NCBI GenBank assembly: GCA_900545915.1
Contig: URAV01000002.1
Span: forward strand, 1-64,000
Length of the DNA stretch: 64,000 bases
Reading direction: 5' to 3'
Origin: an uncultured Porphyromonadaceae bacterium
GTDB taxonomy: Bacteria > Bacteroidota > Bacteroidia > Bacteroidales > Coprobacteraceae
Below the pieces are notes generated by a model. The model was given only the letters and a program-made list of their open reading frames with translations. It had not been told where the DNA came from and ran no database searches. Shown here one piece after another: positions 36,535-45,636 of this stretch; the first letter of the stretch is position 1; each line of letters begins with the position of its first letter. Position numbers and translations under genes: made by a program.

Positions 36535-37500
36535 ATGAAAAAGAACATTGTTTTATTTATCATCTGTATGACAGCTTGTATTTATATCAGTTGCGATGAC
36601 AGCAACGCAGTTTTGCATGATTCCATTATCAATGATATGGAAGCACCGGCTTATCTGCAAGTACAAACCAACATTGCACCGACAATCAGCGTTACCCGGT
36701 CTTTTTTGAAAACGACTATGCCGAATAATGCGGAAATGGGGTTATTCGCACGCGGATTAAATGATCAACTGTATTGCGATGTAGCGGGGAACAACAATGT
36801 CAAGTCTGTATATAACGGTACGAGCTGGACTAACACGCCACAAGTAATATTAAATCGCGAACCTGCTACGATTTACGCTTATTATCCATATCAAGAAGGG
36901 GAAACCGATCCTGAGGCAGTGCACATCAACCATACCAAACGTGTCGATTTTCTATATGGCAGCAATGTATTGCAATCACCCAAGACTAGCAGTTCCAATC
37001 CGGTCGCCAGCATCAATATGAAACATGCTTTTGCGAAACTCGTATTCAAACTCTCAAAAAAGAATTATGCCGGAAAGGCTCAATTGGATTTGATCTCGAT
37101 CTGGAATGTAAACGGCAACAATACTCTTATATCCGAAGGAAGCATTAATTTAAAGAACGGGGTCATTACAAAAGATCCGACTAAAAAAGGATGGGCGCAA
37201 GCAACTCATCATCCTGATTCTCGACCTCTACAGATCATTCCCGATACACCTTCAAGTAATGAAGCCGATTATCCGGTAATATATGTAATGCCTACATTGA
37301 TACGTACCGGAAAGGAAGTAGAAATGAGTTTCTCGATAGATGGGCAAGGATATCCATTCCCCGTTCCGGCAAATACGAACTGGGAATCCGGGAAAAAATA
37401 TGTATACAACGTCGTCTTATCCGGCACATCGATAGCTGCACAGAACGTCACTGTAGCAGATTGGAATTCAGGTACTAATGGAAATATAGACATAAACTGA
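36535..37500 (+). CDS. Fimbrillin-family lipoprotein 1
   Basis: Fimbrillins are lipidated precursors cleaved by an Rgp-like protease and polymerised into type V pili. The chosen ATG at 36535 is the second of two in-frame starts. The lipobox is YISC. Family features are TIYAYYPYQEGE (about residues 108-119), RVDFLYGSNVLQSPKT, and IPMKHAFAK-like SINMKHAFAKLVFKLSKKNY. The C-terminal strand is VTVADWNSGTNGNIDIN. It is the first of three tandem paralogues. Confidence 0.88.
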   Translation: MKKNIVLFIICMTACIYISCDDSNAVLHDSIINDMEAPAYLQVQTNIAPTISVTRSFLKTTMPNNAEMGLFARGLNDQLYCDVAGNNNVKSVYNGTSWTNTPQVILNREPATIYAYYPYQEGETDPEAVHINHTKRVDFLYGSNVLQSPKTSSSNPVASINMKHAFAKLVFKLSKKNYAGKAQLDLISIWNVNGNNTLISEGSINLKNGVITKDPTKKGWAQATHHPDSRPLQIIPDTPSSNEADYPVIYVMPTLIRTGKEVEMSFSIDGQGYPFPVPANTNWESGKKYVYNVVLSGTSIAAQNVTVADWNSGTNGNIDIN

Positions 37501-37550
37501 AACGACATTTAGTTTCCAAATACTACTTAATTAACTATATACAAAGAAAA

Positions 37551-38510
37551 ATGAAACAATCGATTTTTTATTTACTCAGTATGGCGGTATTTTTTCTCAC
37601 TGCTTGCGAAAATATGTCGAAATCACCGGAAAATGAACCGATCCCAGCAAAAAACGACCGATTAACGTCTTTATCTATCAGAACGGACATAAATGTGTCG
37701 CTTATTCCCGCAACACGAGGTACGATTACGAAGATCCCCGACACGGCAAAGATCGGAACTTTCATTTCGGGGAATAACATGTTGAATGAACCTTATAACG
37801 GACAACTGTATAAAAATATACTATTGACAAAGAGCAAAGGCAATGCATGGGATCTCATTTCTCCGGTCTATTTATCGGCTAAAGACAAGGCTTGGGTATT
37901 TGCCTATTACCCGTATGACCCTGCCAACAACGACGGCACGAACATACCGATAGAAGCAGCAACCCAAACGGATTATTTGTATGGGGTCAGCGCTTCTTAT
38001 GCTACTGCCGCTAACCCTGTCGCAGTAATACGCCTCAAACATGCGCTTGCTGTGTTGAAGTTTCGAATATATAAAGAGCCGGATGTTCCATATTCTCCGG
38101 TTTTATCGAGTATTTGTTTTTTGGAAAATCCTTTAGATATGTTTAGTTACGGGAAGGGTAAACTAAATATTGAAACCGGGAAAGTAACGATCGACCGAAC
38201 TCCGCCGAAAGTCGATGTTGAAACAGACGGTTTAGATCTGGTTATTACGGAAACTATACCGACAAACGAAGCGGAATATCCCGAGTTGTTGGTCATGCCT
38301 ATGGAAAAAGCGACTGTTACGGACGGAGAAATCGGACTTATTCTATACATATCCGGCAACCATTATGTTTGCGATTTTCCGGCTGGGACAAAATTCGAAT
38401 CGGGGAAGAAATATACCTATACAATTAAGCTAACAGCTAAAACCATGTCGGTAAAATTTCATGACGTAACGGATTGGACGGATGAAAAAAACGAAAATAT
38501 AGACATCTGA
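37551..38510 (+). CDS. Fimbrillin-family lipoprotein 2
   Basis: The 319-residue product has lipobox LTAC (Cys19). Shared fimbrillin features are KAWVFAYYPYDPANNDGTNI, TQTDYLYGVSASY and IRLKHALAVLKFRIYK. The C-terminal strand DVTDWTDEKNENIDI is less conserved than in its neighbours, lacking the TNG turn. It differs enough from paralogues 1 and 3 to suggest specialised subunits and not recent duplication. Confidence 0.87.
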   Translation: MKQSIFYLLSMAVFFLTACENMSKSPENEPIPAKNDRLTSLSIRTDINVSLIPATRGTITKIPDTAKIGTFISGNNMLNEPYNGQLYKNILLTKSKGNAWDLISPVYLSAKDKAWVFAYYPYDPANNDGTNIPIEAATQTDYLYGVSASYATAANPVAVIRLKHALAVLKFRIYKEPDVPYSPVLSSICFLENPLDMFSYGKGKLNIETGKVTIDRTPPKVDVETDGLDLVITETIPTNEAEYPELLVMPMEKATVTDGEIGLILYISGNHYVCDFPAGTKFESGKKYTYTIKLTAKTMSVKFHDVTDWTDEKNENIDI

Positions 38511-38541
38511 ATTATTCACCCAAAAACTAATAATTGAAATT

Positions 38542-39480
38542 ATGAGAAATTTATTTTTTTCGATGCTGATATTAACATCGGCATGTATGAGTTGCGATAA
38601 AAACGATTTCGGTATTAAAAATGACCTGTCCGGAAATACGGAAAAACAGGAAATCAGCTTATCGGTAGGCATTAATAAAACACGGTCAAAGATAATCCGT
38701 TCCGTCCTCAATGACTTTCCTACCGGGGCTGAAATCGGAATATTCGCGACAACGGGCGCATTGGGAAATCATTACGATAATGAAATAGCTAATGCAAACG
38801 TAAAAGCAACTCATAACTCCGGTATATGGTCTTGCGAACCGCCTATTTATTTAAGTAATAACAATGCGAAACTTTTTGCCTATTATCCGTACGACAATTC
38901 AAACAGCGACGGTTCGGCAGTTCCGGTAGAACATACATCGCAAACGGATTATTTATACGGAACACATCCGGAATCGACTGTCGATAACGGGAATCCGAAT
39001 ATTCGTCTGAATATGAATCATGCATTGGCTTTATTACAATTCAAACTATCTAAATTGAATTATACTGGCGCAGCGAAACTAACCAAAATCGAGGTCGTCA
39101 ATGCCACAGGAAAAACAGTTTTGTACAGCAAAGGTACATTGGATATTTCAACGGGAAAAATCACGTCCACAGAGGGGGAAAATAAGAGTGCCGTTATTAG
39201 CGGAGATCTTTTGACGATACCGAATATCGCTTCGTCAGAAGAAAGCGACTACCCGAAAATCATGTTACTGCCCTGCCAGACCCGCGATGTCGGAGAAATA
39301 ATCATCAATTTTACGATCGACGACAAAGTTTATACATATAGCGTTCCTTCGGAGACAAAATGGGAAACCGGCACTAAAAGCACCTATACGGTAACGATAC
39401 AAGGAACAGCACTCACTGTCGGGGATGTAATTATTTCGGATTGGACAGACGGCATCAGCGGATCTATCAATTTACAATAA
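38542..39480 (+). CDS. Fimbrillin-family lipoprotein 3
   Basis: The 312-residue product has a lipoprotein signal ending at SAC or MSC (Cys15 or Cys18). The shared core is KLFAYYPYDNSNSDGSAVPV, QTDYLYGTHPES and NMNHALALLQFKLSKLNY. The C-terminal strand is ISDWTDGISGSINLQ. It is the last gene of the rightward run and is followed by an inverted-repeat element or terminator at 39499-39678. Confidence 0.88.
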   Translation: MRNLFFSMLILTSACMSCDKNDFGIKNDLSGNTEKQEISLSVGINKTRSKIIRSVLNDFPTGAEIGIFATTGALGNHYDNEIANANVKATHNSGIWSCEPPIYLSNNNAKLFAYYPYDNSNSDGSAVPVEHTSQTDYLYGTHPESTVDNGNPNIRLNMNHALALLQFKLSKLNYTGAAKLTKIEVVNATGKTVLYSKGTLDISTGKITSTEGENKSAVISGDLLTIPNIASSEESDYPKIMLLPCQTRDVGEIIINFTIDDKVYTYSVPSETKWETGTKSTYTVTIQGTALTVGDVIISDWTDGISGSINLQ

Positions 39481-39498
39481 GATCTTAAATTAAAAGTA

Positions 39499-39678
39499 GG
39501 AGCTGTCCAAAAGTCGTAAAGTTCAAACTTAAACTTTCAATTTAGAACTGACAGGCTTCGATTATAAAAAAGAGTGCCATTTTACACCTAATTTTCACAG
39601 GTGAAAGTGGCATTCTTTATTTATTCTGTTATAATCTGTAACTTTTACCAATTCAGTTTTGACTTTTTAGACAGCCCC
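39499..39678. repeat. 180-bp inverted-repeat element (MITE-like) with internal hairpin
   Basis: The ends are imperfect inverted repeats: GGAGCTGTCCAAAAGTC on the left and GGGGCTGTCTAAAAAGTC on the right (reverse complement). Adjacent TAAAAG and CTTTTA extend the match outward. Inside, AAGAGTGCCATTTT pairs with GAAAGTGGCATTCTT around 39570-39615. There is no coding capacity. It resembles a non-autonomous insertion-sequence derivative and separates the fimbrial genes from an AT-rich block. The inner hairpin may serve as a bidirectional terminator. Confidence 0.6.
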
Positions 39679-39696
39679 GCTTTTATCAAACCAACA

Positions 39697-40764
39697 TTAT
39701 TCTATCGGAAATATTCTCAGTTTATAATCAGATGTTTCGTCATTTATCCCTACATCGTATTCCTTTAATTTTTTCTGCTTCGCAATAGTTCTAAGCTTAT
39801 TTTTATGATCTTCTTCTATGCAAGGTCCATAATATATAGCTTTTAAACAGCCCAAATCAGGAATTTCTGAAAATATTTCATGCTGACTCGCTTCACACCT
39901 ACTAATTATCCGCCATTCGCATTCATGCAGATATTCATCTTTATCCTTATATAAATACACTTTATACCAATAAAGCATATCAGGGAAAGTCGGTAGCATA
40001 GAGATACCATACTGTCGCAATATAGTTCTGACAACAAGATTTTCTATAGGATTAGTTGCATTATATCTTTTTTCAGAATATATAACAGGATATAAACTAG
40101 AATAATTACATTGCTGACATTTATTCCGTTGATTACATGCCGTACATCCGCTTAAATGAAACTGAGTGAAATCATATTCAAGAGCATATCCTTTATAACC
40201 ATCAGCATACATATCCCACATGAATTTGGATGTTATGTCTTCTGTAAAACAAGCTATCTTAGTCAGTTTATCTTTCCTGATATAATTTATCTGCGCATCT
40301 ATAATAGAAGATACACTGTTAAATAACGAATCCAAATTTTTCTCTTTTTTCAATTGATAAAAAAATTCTGTGTCGCTAATTGTTGTATCCTCTCTATCTT
40401 TAAAAACATAAAATGTATTCTGTAACCCAAACGAATTGACTAACTCAATTAATGCAGCTAAAATAGGAGAGTTTTTTGCGTCTTCTATTTTTTCCCGAAT
40501 CGATTTTTTATCAACAAAAACATAAGAATCATATTTATCCGAAAACTGATCAGCAACACACATCGATATTGAACCTTTTTCAAACGATGATATATTAAAA
40601 ATATTATATTTTCTAAACCGAAAGAGTTTTGAAGGAATATTTTTAAACAACAAATTATTTATCTTATTCCAGACAGCTATAGTTTCATCCAAAGATGCAT
40701 TACTGGGAAGATATGTATTTTCCAATAAATCTTTAAATTGCAGTTTAAAATTTCGTGCATACAT
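39697..40764 (-). CDS. DUF2971 protein with Cys4 insertion
   Basis: The 355-residue protein has DUF2971 hallmarks: KLFRFRKYN near residue 41, VADQFSDKYDSYVF (about 69-82), IACFTEDITSKFMWDMYADG (about 169-188) and YKGYALEYDF. A CTACNQRNKCQQC cluster (about 203-215) could bind zinc. The C-terminus has HECEWRIISRCE, also family-typical. DUF2971 proteins have no settled activity but occur often in defence islands. It lies 50 bases downstream of the YobI-like gene on the same strand, suggesting a two-gene unit. Base composition is visibly more AT-rich than in the tra genes. Confidence 0.72.
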   Translation of the reverse strand: MYARNFKLQFKDLLENTYLPSNASLDETIAVWNKINNLLFKNIPSKLFRFRKYNIFNISSFEKGSISMCVADQFSDKYDSYVFVDKKSIREKIEDAKNSPILAALIELVNSFGLQNTFYVFKDREDTTISDTEFFYQLKKEKNLDSLFNSVSSIIDAQINYIRKDKLTKIACFTEDITSKFMWDMYADGYKGYALEYDFTQFHLSGCTACNQRNKCQQCNYSSLYPVIYSEKRYNATNPIENLVVRTILRQYGISMLPTFPDMLYWYKVYLYKDKDEYLHECEWRIISRCEASQHEIFSEIPDLGCLKAIYYGPCIEEDHKNKLRTIAKQKKLKEYDVGINDETSDYKLRIFPIE

Positions 40765-40814
40765 ATTAGTAATTATCGACCTGATTCGTAAATAAATATA
40801 ATACTACTTTTATT

Positions 40815-43800
40815 CTAAAAAACTTTTTTATTAACCCTTAGTCCCTTATCCGTACAGCTATAAGATGAAATATATTTAACATATTTAAGTTGATCAAGCA
40901 ATGTCCTATTATAATCTGTATTTTCAAGAATAGGATGTTTTTTGTCATGTTCGATAATATCTGCGTAAGGAGATGGTAACATATTCAATAGAGACTCTAT
41001 AAAGTCAATCTTATCGTTATTTTTAATCGCAGAAGAAACAACAATAATACGATCATTATTGTGAAAAGATGATCCAATAATAGCTCTAAAAGCATCATCA
41101 TCCAAATCAAGCCATCCTTTATTAAGACAAGCACAAATTTCCGTAGCCAAATCCCCATGGTTTTCTATTATATCAATGGATATTAACGGTATAATTTTTG
41201 ATTTTTCATGGTTAGTTAATTCTTCTGATTTTAAAAGAGCCACTACAAGATCATACGTATATGTAATATCCTCAATTTCCTGCAAATATTTTCGTTTATT
41301 GTGAATTAAATATCTTACAAATGTCTCTGTCGGATGAAGGGATATAGCGGATGTATTTTCTTTTGTATAAATTATCCTGTTTGTATTAATAAGCAAATTC
41401 ACCCGTTCTGATTCGAGATTTACCAGCGAATTACTATCTTCTATCGTATTATCAAAAGAATTTAACAATATCTTAAAAGTGTCTATATTTAAAATATTAG
41501 AGACTAAAAGATGTTTAAATAGTAAATCTTTAACCTCTACCGAATCATCACATACCGATTTACCTAATTCCGATTCGTAATGTTCTATGTACAATTTTAA
41601 AATATGCGTAATATTGTTTCCTGAACAAATGAAATAAACTGCAATATTTTCCCATGTTGGTTCTATTAAAAATGATTTGATAGCAATACTTTTCCAATTG
41701 TCTTCAACATCATTTATATCCAATATACGATGGGTCTTTTGGTTAATCAAATAATTTACTTTTTCTGTTTCTGAAATGATTTCATTCCGCAGAATAAATA
41801 AAAGCGATTCTTTATTTTCATCATGAATTTTATTTGAGAACAAATCCAAACAATGATTAAGGTTATTTTCAACATATGAAACAAAAGCGTTATTATCAGT
41901 CTTTTTTATACGTGTCAAGTTAAGATTTTCAGCATTTACTAACATATCCCGATTTAGATAATTAGCGACAGTACATATATTTTCCTTATTCAAAACATAC
42001 AGATCATTTTCTATTATAAAATCCAACAATTCTGAAGAATCGGTATTTAGAGTAATATACTTTTTCTCTTTCGACAACTCTTTTGCCTGATGTAAACCAA
42101 TTGCATCTAAATGTTTTGTCAGAAAAGAATAATTCTTGCTGATCCATACTTTTTGTTCATCTTGAAGTTTGGTAGTATCACAAAATTTCAACCAACCTTC
42201 CAAAAGCATAATACGTTCATTTTCAAACTTATAATTAACTATAATTGACCAACTCTCTAATATATCCCATTCGATAAAAAGTTTAAATAACTCTTTTACA
42301 TATTTTCCGTTTTGGTAATATTGAACAATGAAATCGACAGGGGGGTCATTTTTTGTTATTCTATTGATTATCAATAAAAATTTCTCTCGATATGTTTCTT
42401 GATGAGAGATTAAGAAATCCACTAAATCAATATTAAGAACACTATTATTATTAAAAACGTACACAGGTATTTTCTTTACAAAATTCTCTATCTTATCAAT
42501 ATGCTTTTGATAATCGTTTTTAATGTTTTGTTTCATTGCAAGCATTAATTCACGATCACTTTGAGTTATTGTACCTTCATAAAAATAAGAGATATAATCG
42601 TAATATTCCTCATCAATATATCCTCTACGTAAAAACACATTCATCATTGGTTCTAATGCTATCTGTATAAAATCCCCACATTGTGTCATATCATACGATG
42701 CTAGCAAATCCATCAATTTCAGTGTTTTTATTCTAGTTTCTTCAGACACAATAAAATTCTTTTCTGATTGAATCTCATCAAACAAAACCTCTATTTTCCG
42801 TTTACGTTCCCAATACGATTCTCCGTCAGATACTTTTTGGTCTATTTCTGAAAGATTTAATTTAAAATTTCCTTTACAAGTTGAATTTAATGAGGTATAA
42901 TGATTAAATCCGGAATAAGAATAACTAATATTATCTTTTATAGAAATAAATTTTTCAAACACTTCTTCCTCATTAACTATGTCCTCAAATGAATAAGATT
43001 TTCCATCTATATTAAAAGATTGATTCATTCCATACAAATGATTTTGTATCCAAAAGGCATACATCATCCTGAGATCTCGTTTTCTTAAATGTATATTTTT
43101 TTGATATTCTTGTATTTTTCTCTTTAATTTACTTTTATGAGTTACAAGATTTTGTTTTGCGTATGTTAGGAATTTTTCTTTTGAACTGATACATTGATAT
43201 ACCTTTCCTTTCCGGTTATGCAAAAGAGCAAAATCATTTGGAAAAAAGTTTTTGTAAACAATCATTCCCAAAAGTTTAGTCGGATTTAGCGGAGACTGAT
43301 TAGTTGAGCAAAGCCGTTTACGATATTGCTGATATTCATTAGCAATATTACGAAGCAAGCGCATATCATCAACAAAGAAAGCGATCTCTTCCAAATCTTC
43401 GTCTGCAATATCATCATATCCTCGTATATGAAGTTCTTCTTTTAGTTTATCCTTCGAATTAGAAGGATTAATCAGAGGAATAACAGTCGTAATATAATCA
43501 AAGAATTTTGTTCTTTGAGCATCCTTAAATACATCATCTTTAACTGCATATATAAATACAATATGCCTTCCTATTTCTTTAGAATCATTAATTAGTTGAT
43601 TTAATTCTCGCAGTTTAAGATATATGTCTGAGGTATTAAACCGATCTAGATCTTCTATGATTACGATATTATAGTCCGTTACCTGAAAGAAATAGATAAT
43701 TTCATCCAAATGTTTATTAAATATTGATGTTTCTTCGTGCAATTCTATCTCCCCGTCTTTTAGGTTAAGTTTATTAAGCTTATATCCACAAAATGCTAGA

Positions 43801-44435
43801 AGAGATTTTTTTACACAAATAAAGAAAAATATTATCATGTACAAAACACTGACAATATCAAACAAAGTATTACAGGTCGTTCCCCAATAAAATAATTTAT
43901 ACATAGCATCAACCCTTACAATTTCAGGTTCAAATGCAACAATAAATGCAATAAAAAAGCCGACAATCCCCAATGACCACGTAATCAGTCTGCTTTTATT
44001 GAAATGAAAAATTCTTCTAAACCGTGAATTTGGAAGTTTTTCGAATTTCTCACGATATATCAATTGCTGGAGTATACTATATTCAATAATACGATTCAGT
44101 TTTTCACATTCATTTTCTAATCTACGACATTCTTCGTCTACATTGTACGGTTCTAGTGTAGCTAATGAAATCTGTAAATATTTATAATATGGAAAATCTT
44201 TTTGCAAGGTTTTAAGTACAGAACTTTTTCCTGAACCATAAGGACCAGTCAAGGCAATATTGCGGATATTTTGATCAGACTTAAGTTTATTCCCAATTTC
44301 TTTAACAGGAAGATACTGCGGTTCTTTTTCATTTATAGTTGTAGGCATCAATGACGCCTGTTGCTCATTAATATTTGAATTGACCTGTTCTGTATCCTTA
44401 TTTATCTTGTTCTTTAAAAATTTAAATATATACAT
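40815..44435 (-). CDS. YobI-like membrane P-loop ATPase, 1206 residues
   Basis: A large STAND/KAP-like P-loop NTPase. The Walker A motif GPYGSGKS is at 64-71, and Walker B VIIEDLDRF at about 258-266. Two membrane helices (about 151-168 and 189-208) sit inside the NTPase domain, a layout shared with KAP and YobI-type ATPases. FVDDMRLLRNIANEYQQY (about 352-369) is a sensor-like segment. The remaining 800 residues are helical, possibly a repeat-type sensor, with no catalytic domain recognised. It is the first gene of a leftward pair with the DUF2971 gene. The AT-rich composition suggests separate acquisition. A defence role is inferred, not shown. Confidence 0.7.
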   Translation of the reverse strand: MYIFKFLKNKINKDTEQVNSNINEQQASLMPTTINEKEPQYLPVKEIGNKLKSDQNIRNIALTGPYGSGKSSVLKTLQKDFPYYKYLQISLATLEPYNVDEECRRLENECEKLNRIIEYSILQQLIYREKFEKLPNSRFRRIFHFNKSRLITWSLGIVGFFIAFIVAFEPEIVRVDAMYKLFYWGTTCNTLFDIVSVLYMIIFFFICVKKSLLAFCGYKLNKLNLKDGEIELHEETSIFNKHLDEIIYFFQVTDYNIVIIEDLDRFNTSDIYLKLRELNQLINDSKEIGRHIVFIYAVKDDVFKDAQRTKFFDYITTVIPLINPSNSKDKLKEELHIRGYDDIADEDLEEIAFFVDDMRLLRNIANEYQQYRKRLCSTNQSPLNPTKLLGMIVYKNFFPNDFALLHNRKGKVYQCISSKEKFLTYAKQNLVTHKSKLKRKIQEYQKNIHLRKRDLRMMYAFWIQNHLYGMNQSFNIDGKSYSFEDIVNEEEVFEKFISIKDNISYSYSGFNHYTSLNSTCKGNFKLNLSEIDQKVSDGESYWERKRKIEVLFDEIQSEKNFIVSEETRIKTLKLMDLLASYDMTQCGDFIQIALEPMMNVFLRRGYIDEEYYDYISYFYEGTITQSDRELMLAMKQNIKNDYQKHIDKIENFVKKIPVYVFNNNSVLNIDLVDFLISHQETYREKFLLIINRITKNDPPVDFIVQYYQNGKYVKELFKLFIEWDILESWSIIVNYKFENERIMLLEGWLKFCDTTKLQDEQKVWISKNYSFLTKHLDAIGLHQAKELSKEKKYITLNTDSSELLDFIIENDLYVLNKENICTVANYLNRDMLVNAENLNLTRIKKTDNNAFVSYVENNLNHCLDLFSNKIHDENKESLLFILRNEIISETEKVNYLINQKTHRILDINDVEDNWKSIAIKSFLIEPTWENIAVYFICSGNNITHILKLYIEHYESELGKSVCDDSVEVKDLLFKHLLVSNILNIDTFKILLNSFDNTIEDSNSLVNLESERVNLLINTNRIIYTKENTSAISLHPTETFVRYLIHNKRKYLQEIEDITYTYDLVVALLKSEELTNHEKSKIIPLISIDIIENHGDLATEICACLNKGWLDLDDDAFRAIIGSSFHNNDRIIVVSSAIKNNDKIDFIESLLNMLPSPYADIIEHDKKHPILENTDYNRTLLDQLKYVKYISSYSCTDKGLRVNKKVF

Positions 44436-44927
44436 GGTGCATAATAACTTAATATATGCAAATTTAAAATTTATTTCGGATTTGAAAAATAGTAATTAAT
44501 CTAATTCGGATTCTCACTTATTATGTCATGTTAGAAGTGGACATAAATAGACTGGCAAATATTGAAAAATTGATAAACGAGTATCCAAGAATTAATACAA
44601 TAAGAAATAACTAAGATGTAGGAGTAACATACAGAAAATAATATTCGAGATGTCGTTTTTATCTCTAAAAAGAAAACAGTAATAGAAAATATTTTATCAT
44701 TTTATTCTGTTCCTTCTACAGGAACAAAAGATAAACATTTACATTAACGGGGAAAGAAACTTTAATTAAAGTAAAAAATTTATTCGTTGCTTCTATTATA
44801 TATAACATATAAATTGGTATAAAACTATTGTACAAACTCCCGTTTGGTTTCCACGACTACGACAATGATCTGTCGGCAGTTTTTCTGTCATTTTAGCCTT
44901 TAAAGGAACAAAATAAATAATTTTACG
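44436..44927. other. AT-rich non-coding stretch
   Basis: No convincing gene is present. A 28-codon frame starts at 44527 and looks like a decayed remnant. Promoter elements for the YobI-like gene (leftward) and the first structured RNA (rightward) are expected here. Confidence 0.4.
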
Positions 44928-44935
44928 TATATTTG
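44928..44935 (+). promoter_or_regulatory. Putative -7 promoter of structured RNA 1
   Basis: TATATTTG matches TAnnTTTG fully and lies a few bases before the structured segment. Confidence 0.6.
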
Positions 44936-44941
44936 CAAAAT

Positions 44942-45134
44942 AATGCAACCCTTATAATAAGGGAAGTTCTTAAAATCGAAGCAACCTAAACTTGGCAGTT
45001 TACAGACTTACGCTTCAATAGATTTTAAGCCATCGGTATATAACTATGTTATATATGGATTGGCGTAAGGCTATTGTTCTGTAAGTCAGGTTGCCAAGAC
45101 CTAAGGTTGGGATGATAGAGCTTACGCCTTTATT
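44942..45134 (+). ncRNA. Structured candidate RNA 1 of a tandem trio
   Basis: No frame codes here, but the pairing potential is dense. A 5' stem is CTTAAAATC (44969-44977) with GATTTTAAG (45021-45029), continued by GAAGC/GCTTC. Its loop pairs again downstream in nested order: GACTTAC (45005) with GTAAGTC (45081), CTTGGCA (44991) with TGCCAAG (45092), and AACCT (44983) with AGGTT (45104). This makes a pseudoknot. GGCGTAAG (45062) and CTTACGCC (45121) close it, followed by TTTATT. Class unknown. Confidence 0.65.
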
Positions 45135-45251
45135 GTATAGTTACTTATAAGCAAGACCGTACATATATCGGCATTTTTTTAAAATGAAAGCGAAGCAAAC
45201 GAAATATTAATTTTTTTTGTTATGGATAGTGAGCGAATAATTTAAATTGCC

Positions 45252-45259
45252 TATATTTG
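45252..45259 (+). promoter_or_regulatory. Putative -7 promoter of structured RNA 2
   Basis: TATATTTG followed by TTGCAA; the surrounding 70 bases are nearly the same as upstream of RNA 3, with shared TTTGTTATG and TTAAATTGC. Confidence 0.7.
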
Positions 45260-45265
45260 TTGCAA

Positions 45266-45524
45266 AGGATAGACCTTTAAAAAGGTCATAATGTATATGG
45301 ATAATACCTGCGTTACCTGCAAAATCCGCTAAATTTTCCAACCAATAACGCAGAGTAGATTCTACACATTCCTAATTATGATAAATATGGGCTGAAAAGT
45401 TTTTTAAGGAACGAAAGAAGCTTCATATAAATCGTAGTGGGAAGGCGTAGGGTCAGTGAGTAGTTGGTCGGGTCTTAGCGGATACCAGCAGGCGAAAACT
45501 GTCTTACGTTCTTCCCTTTTTTAT
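45266..45524 (+). ncRNA. Structured candidate RNA 2 of a tandem trio
   Basis: About 260 nt. The hairpin CTGCGTTA (45308) / TAACGCAG (45346) has a loop that holds ATCCGCTAA (45324) and CCAAC (45338). These pair downstream with TTAGCGGAT (45475) and GTTGG (45463), forming a pseudoknot. CCTGC/GCAGG and CAGT/ACTG helices add to it. GGGAAG (45439) pairs with CTTCCC (45511), followed by TTTTTT, as a terminator. Helices differ in sequence from RNA 3 yet keep pairing, which is covariation evidence for a real RNA. Confidence 0.75.
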
Positions 45525-45622
45525 GTACTTACCATAAAAAAGGTCTATTGTCAATACAAGAAAAGAGTAAACAATACGTTAAATTTTTTGTTATGAATAT
45601 CAGACAAATAACTTAAATTGCT

Positions 45623-45630
45623 TATATTTG
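45623..45630 (+). promoter_or_regulatory. Putative -7 promoter of structured RNA 3
   Basis: TATATTTG with the same flanks as RNA 2 (TTAAATTGC before, TTGCAA after). Confidence 0.7.
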
Positions 45631-45636
45631 TTGCAA

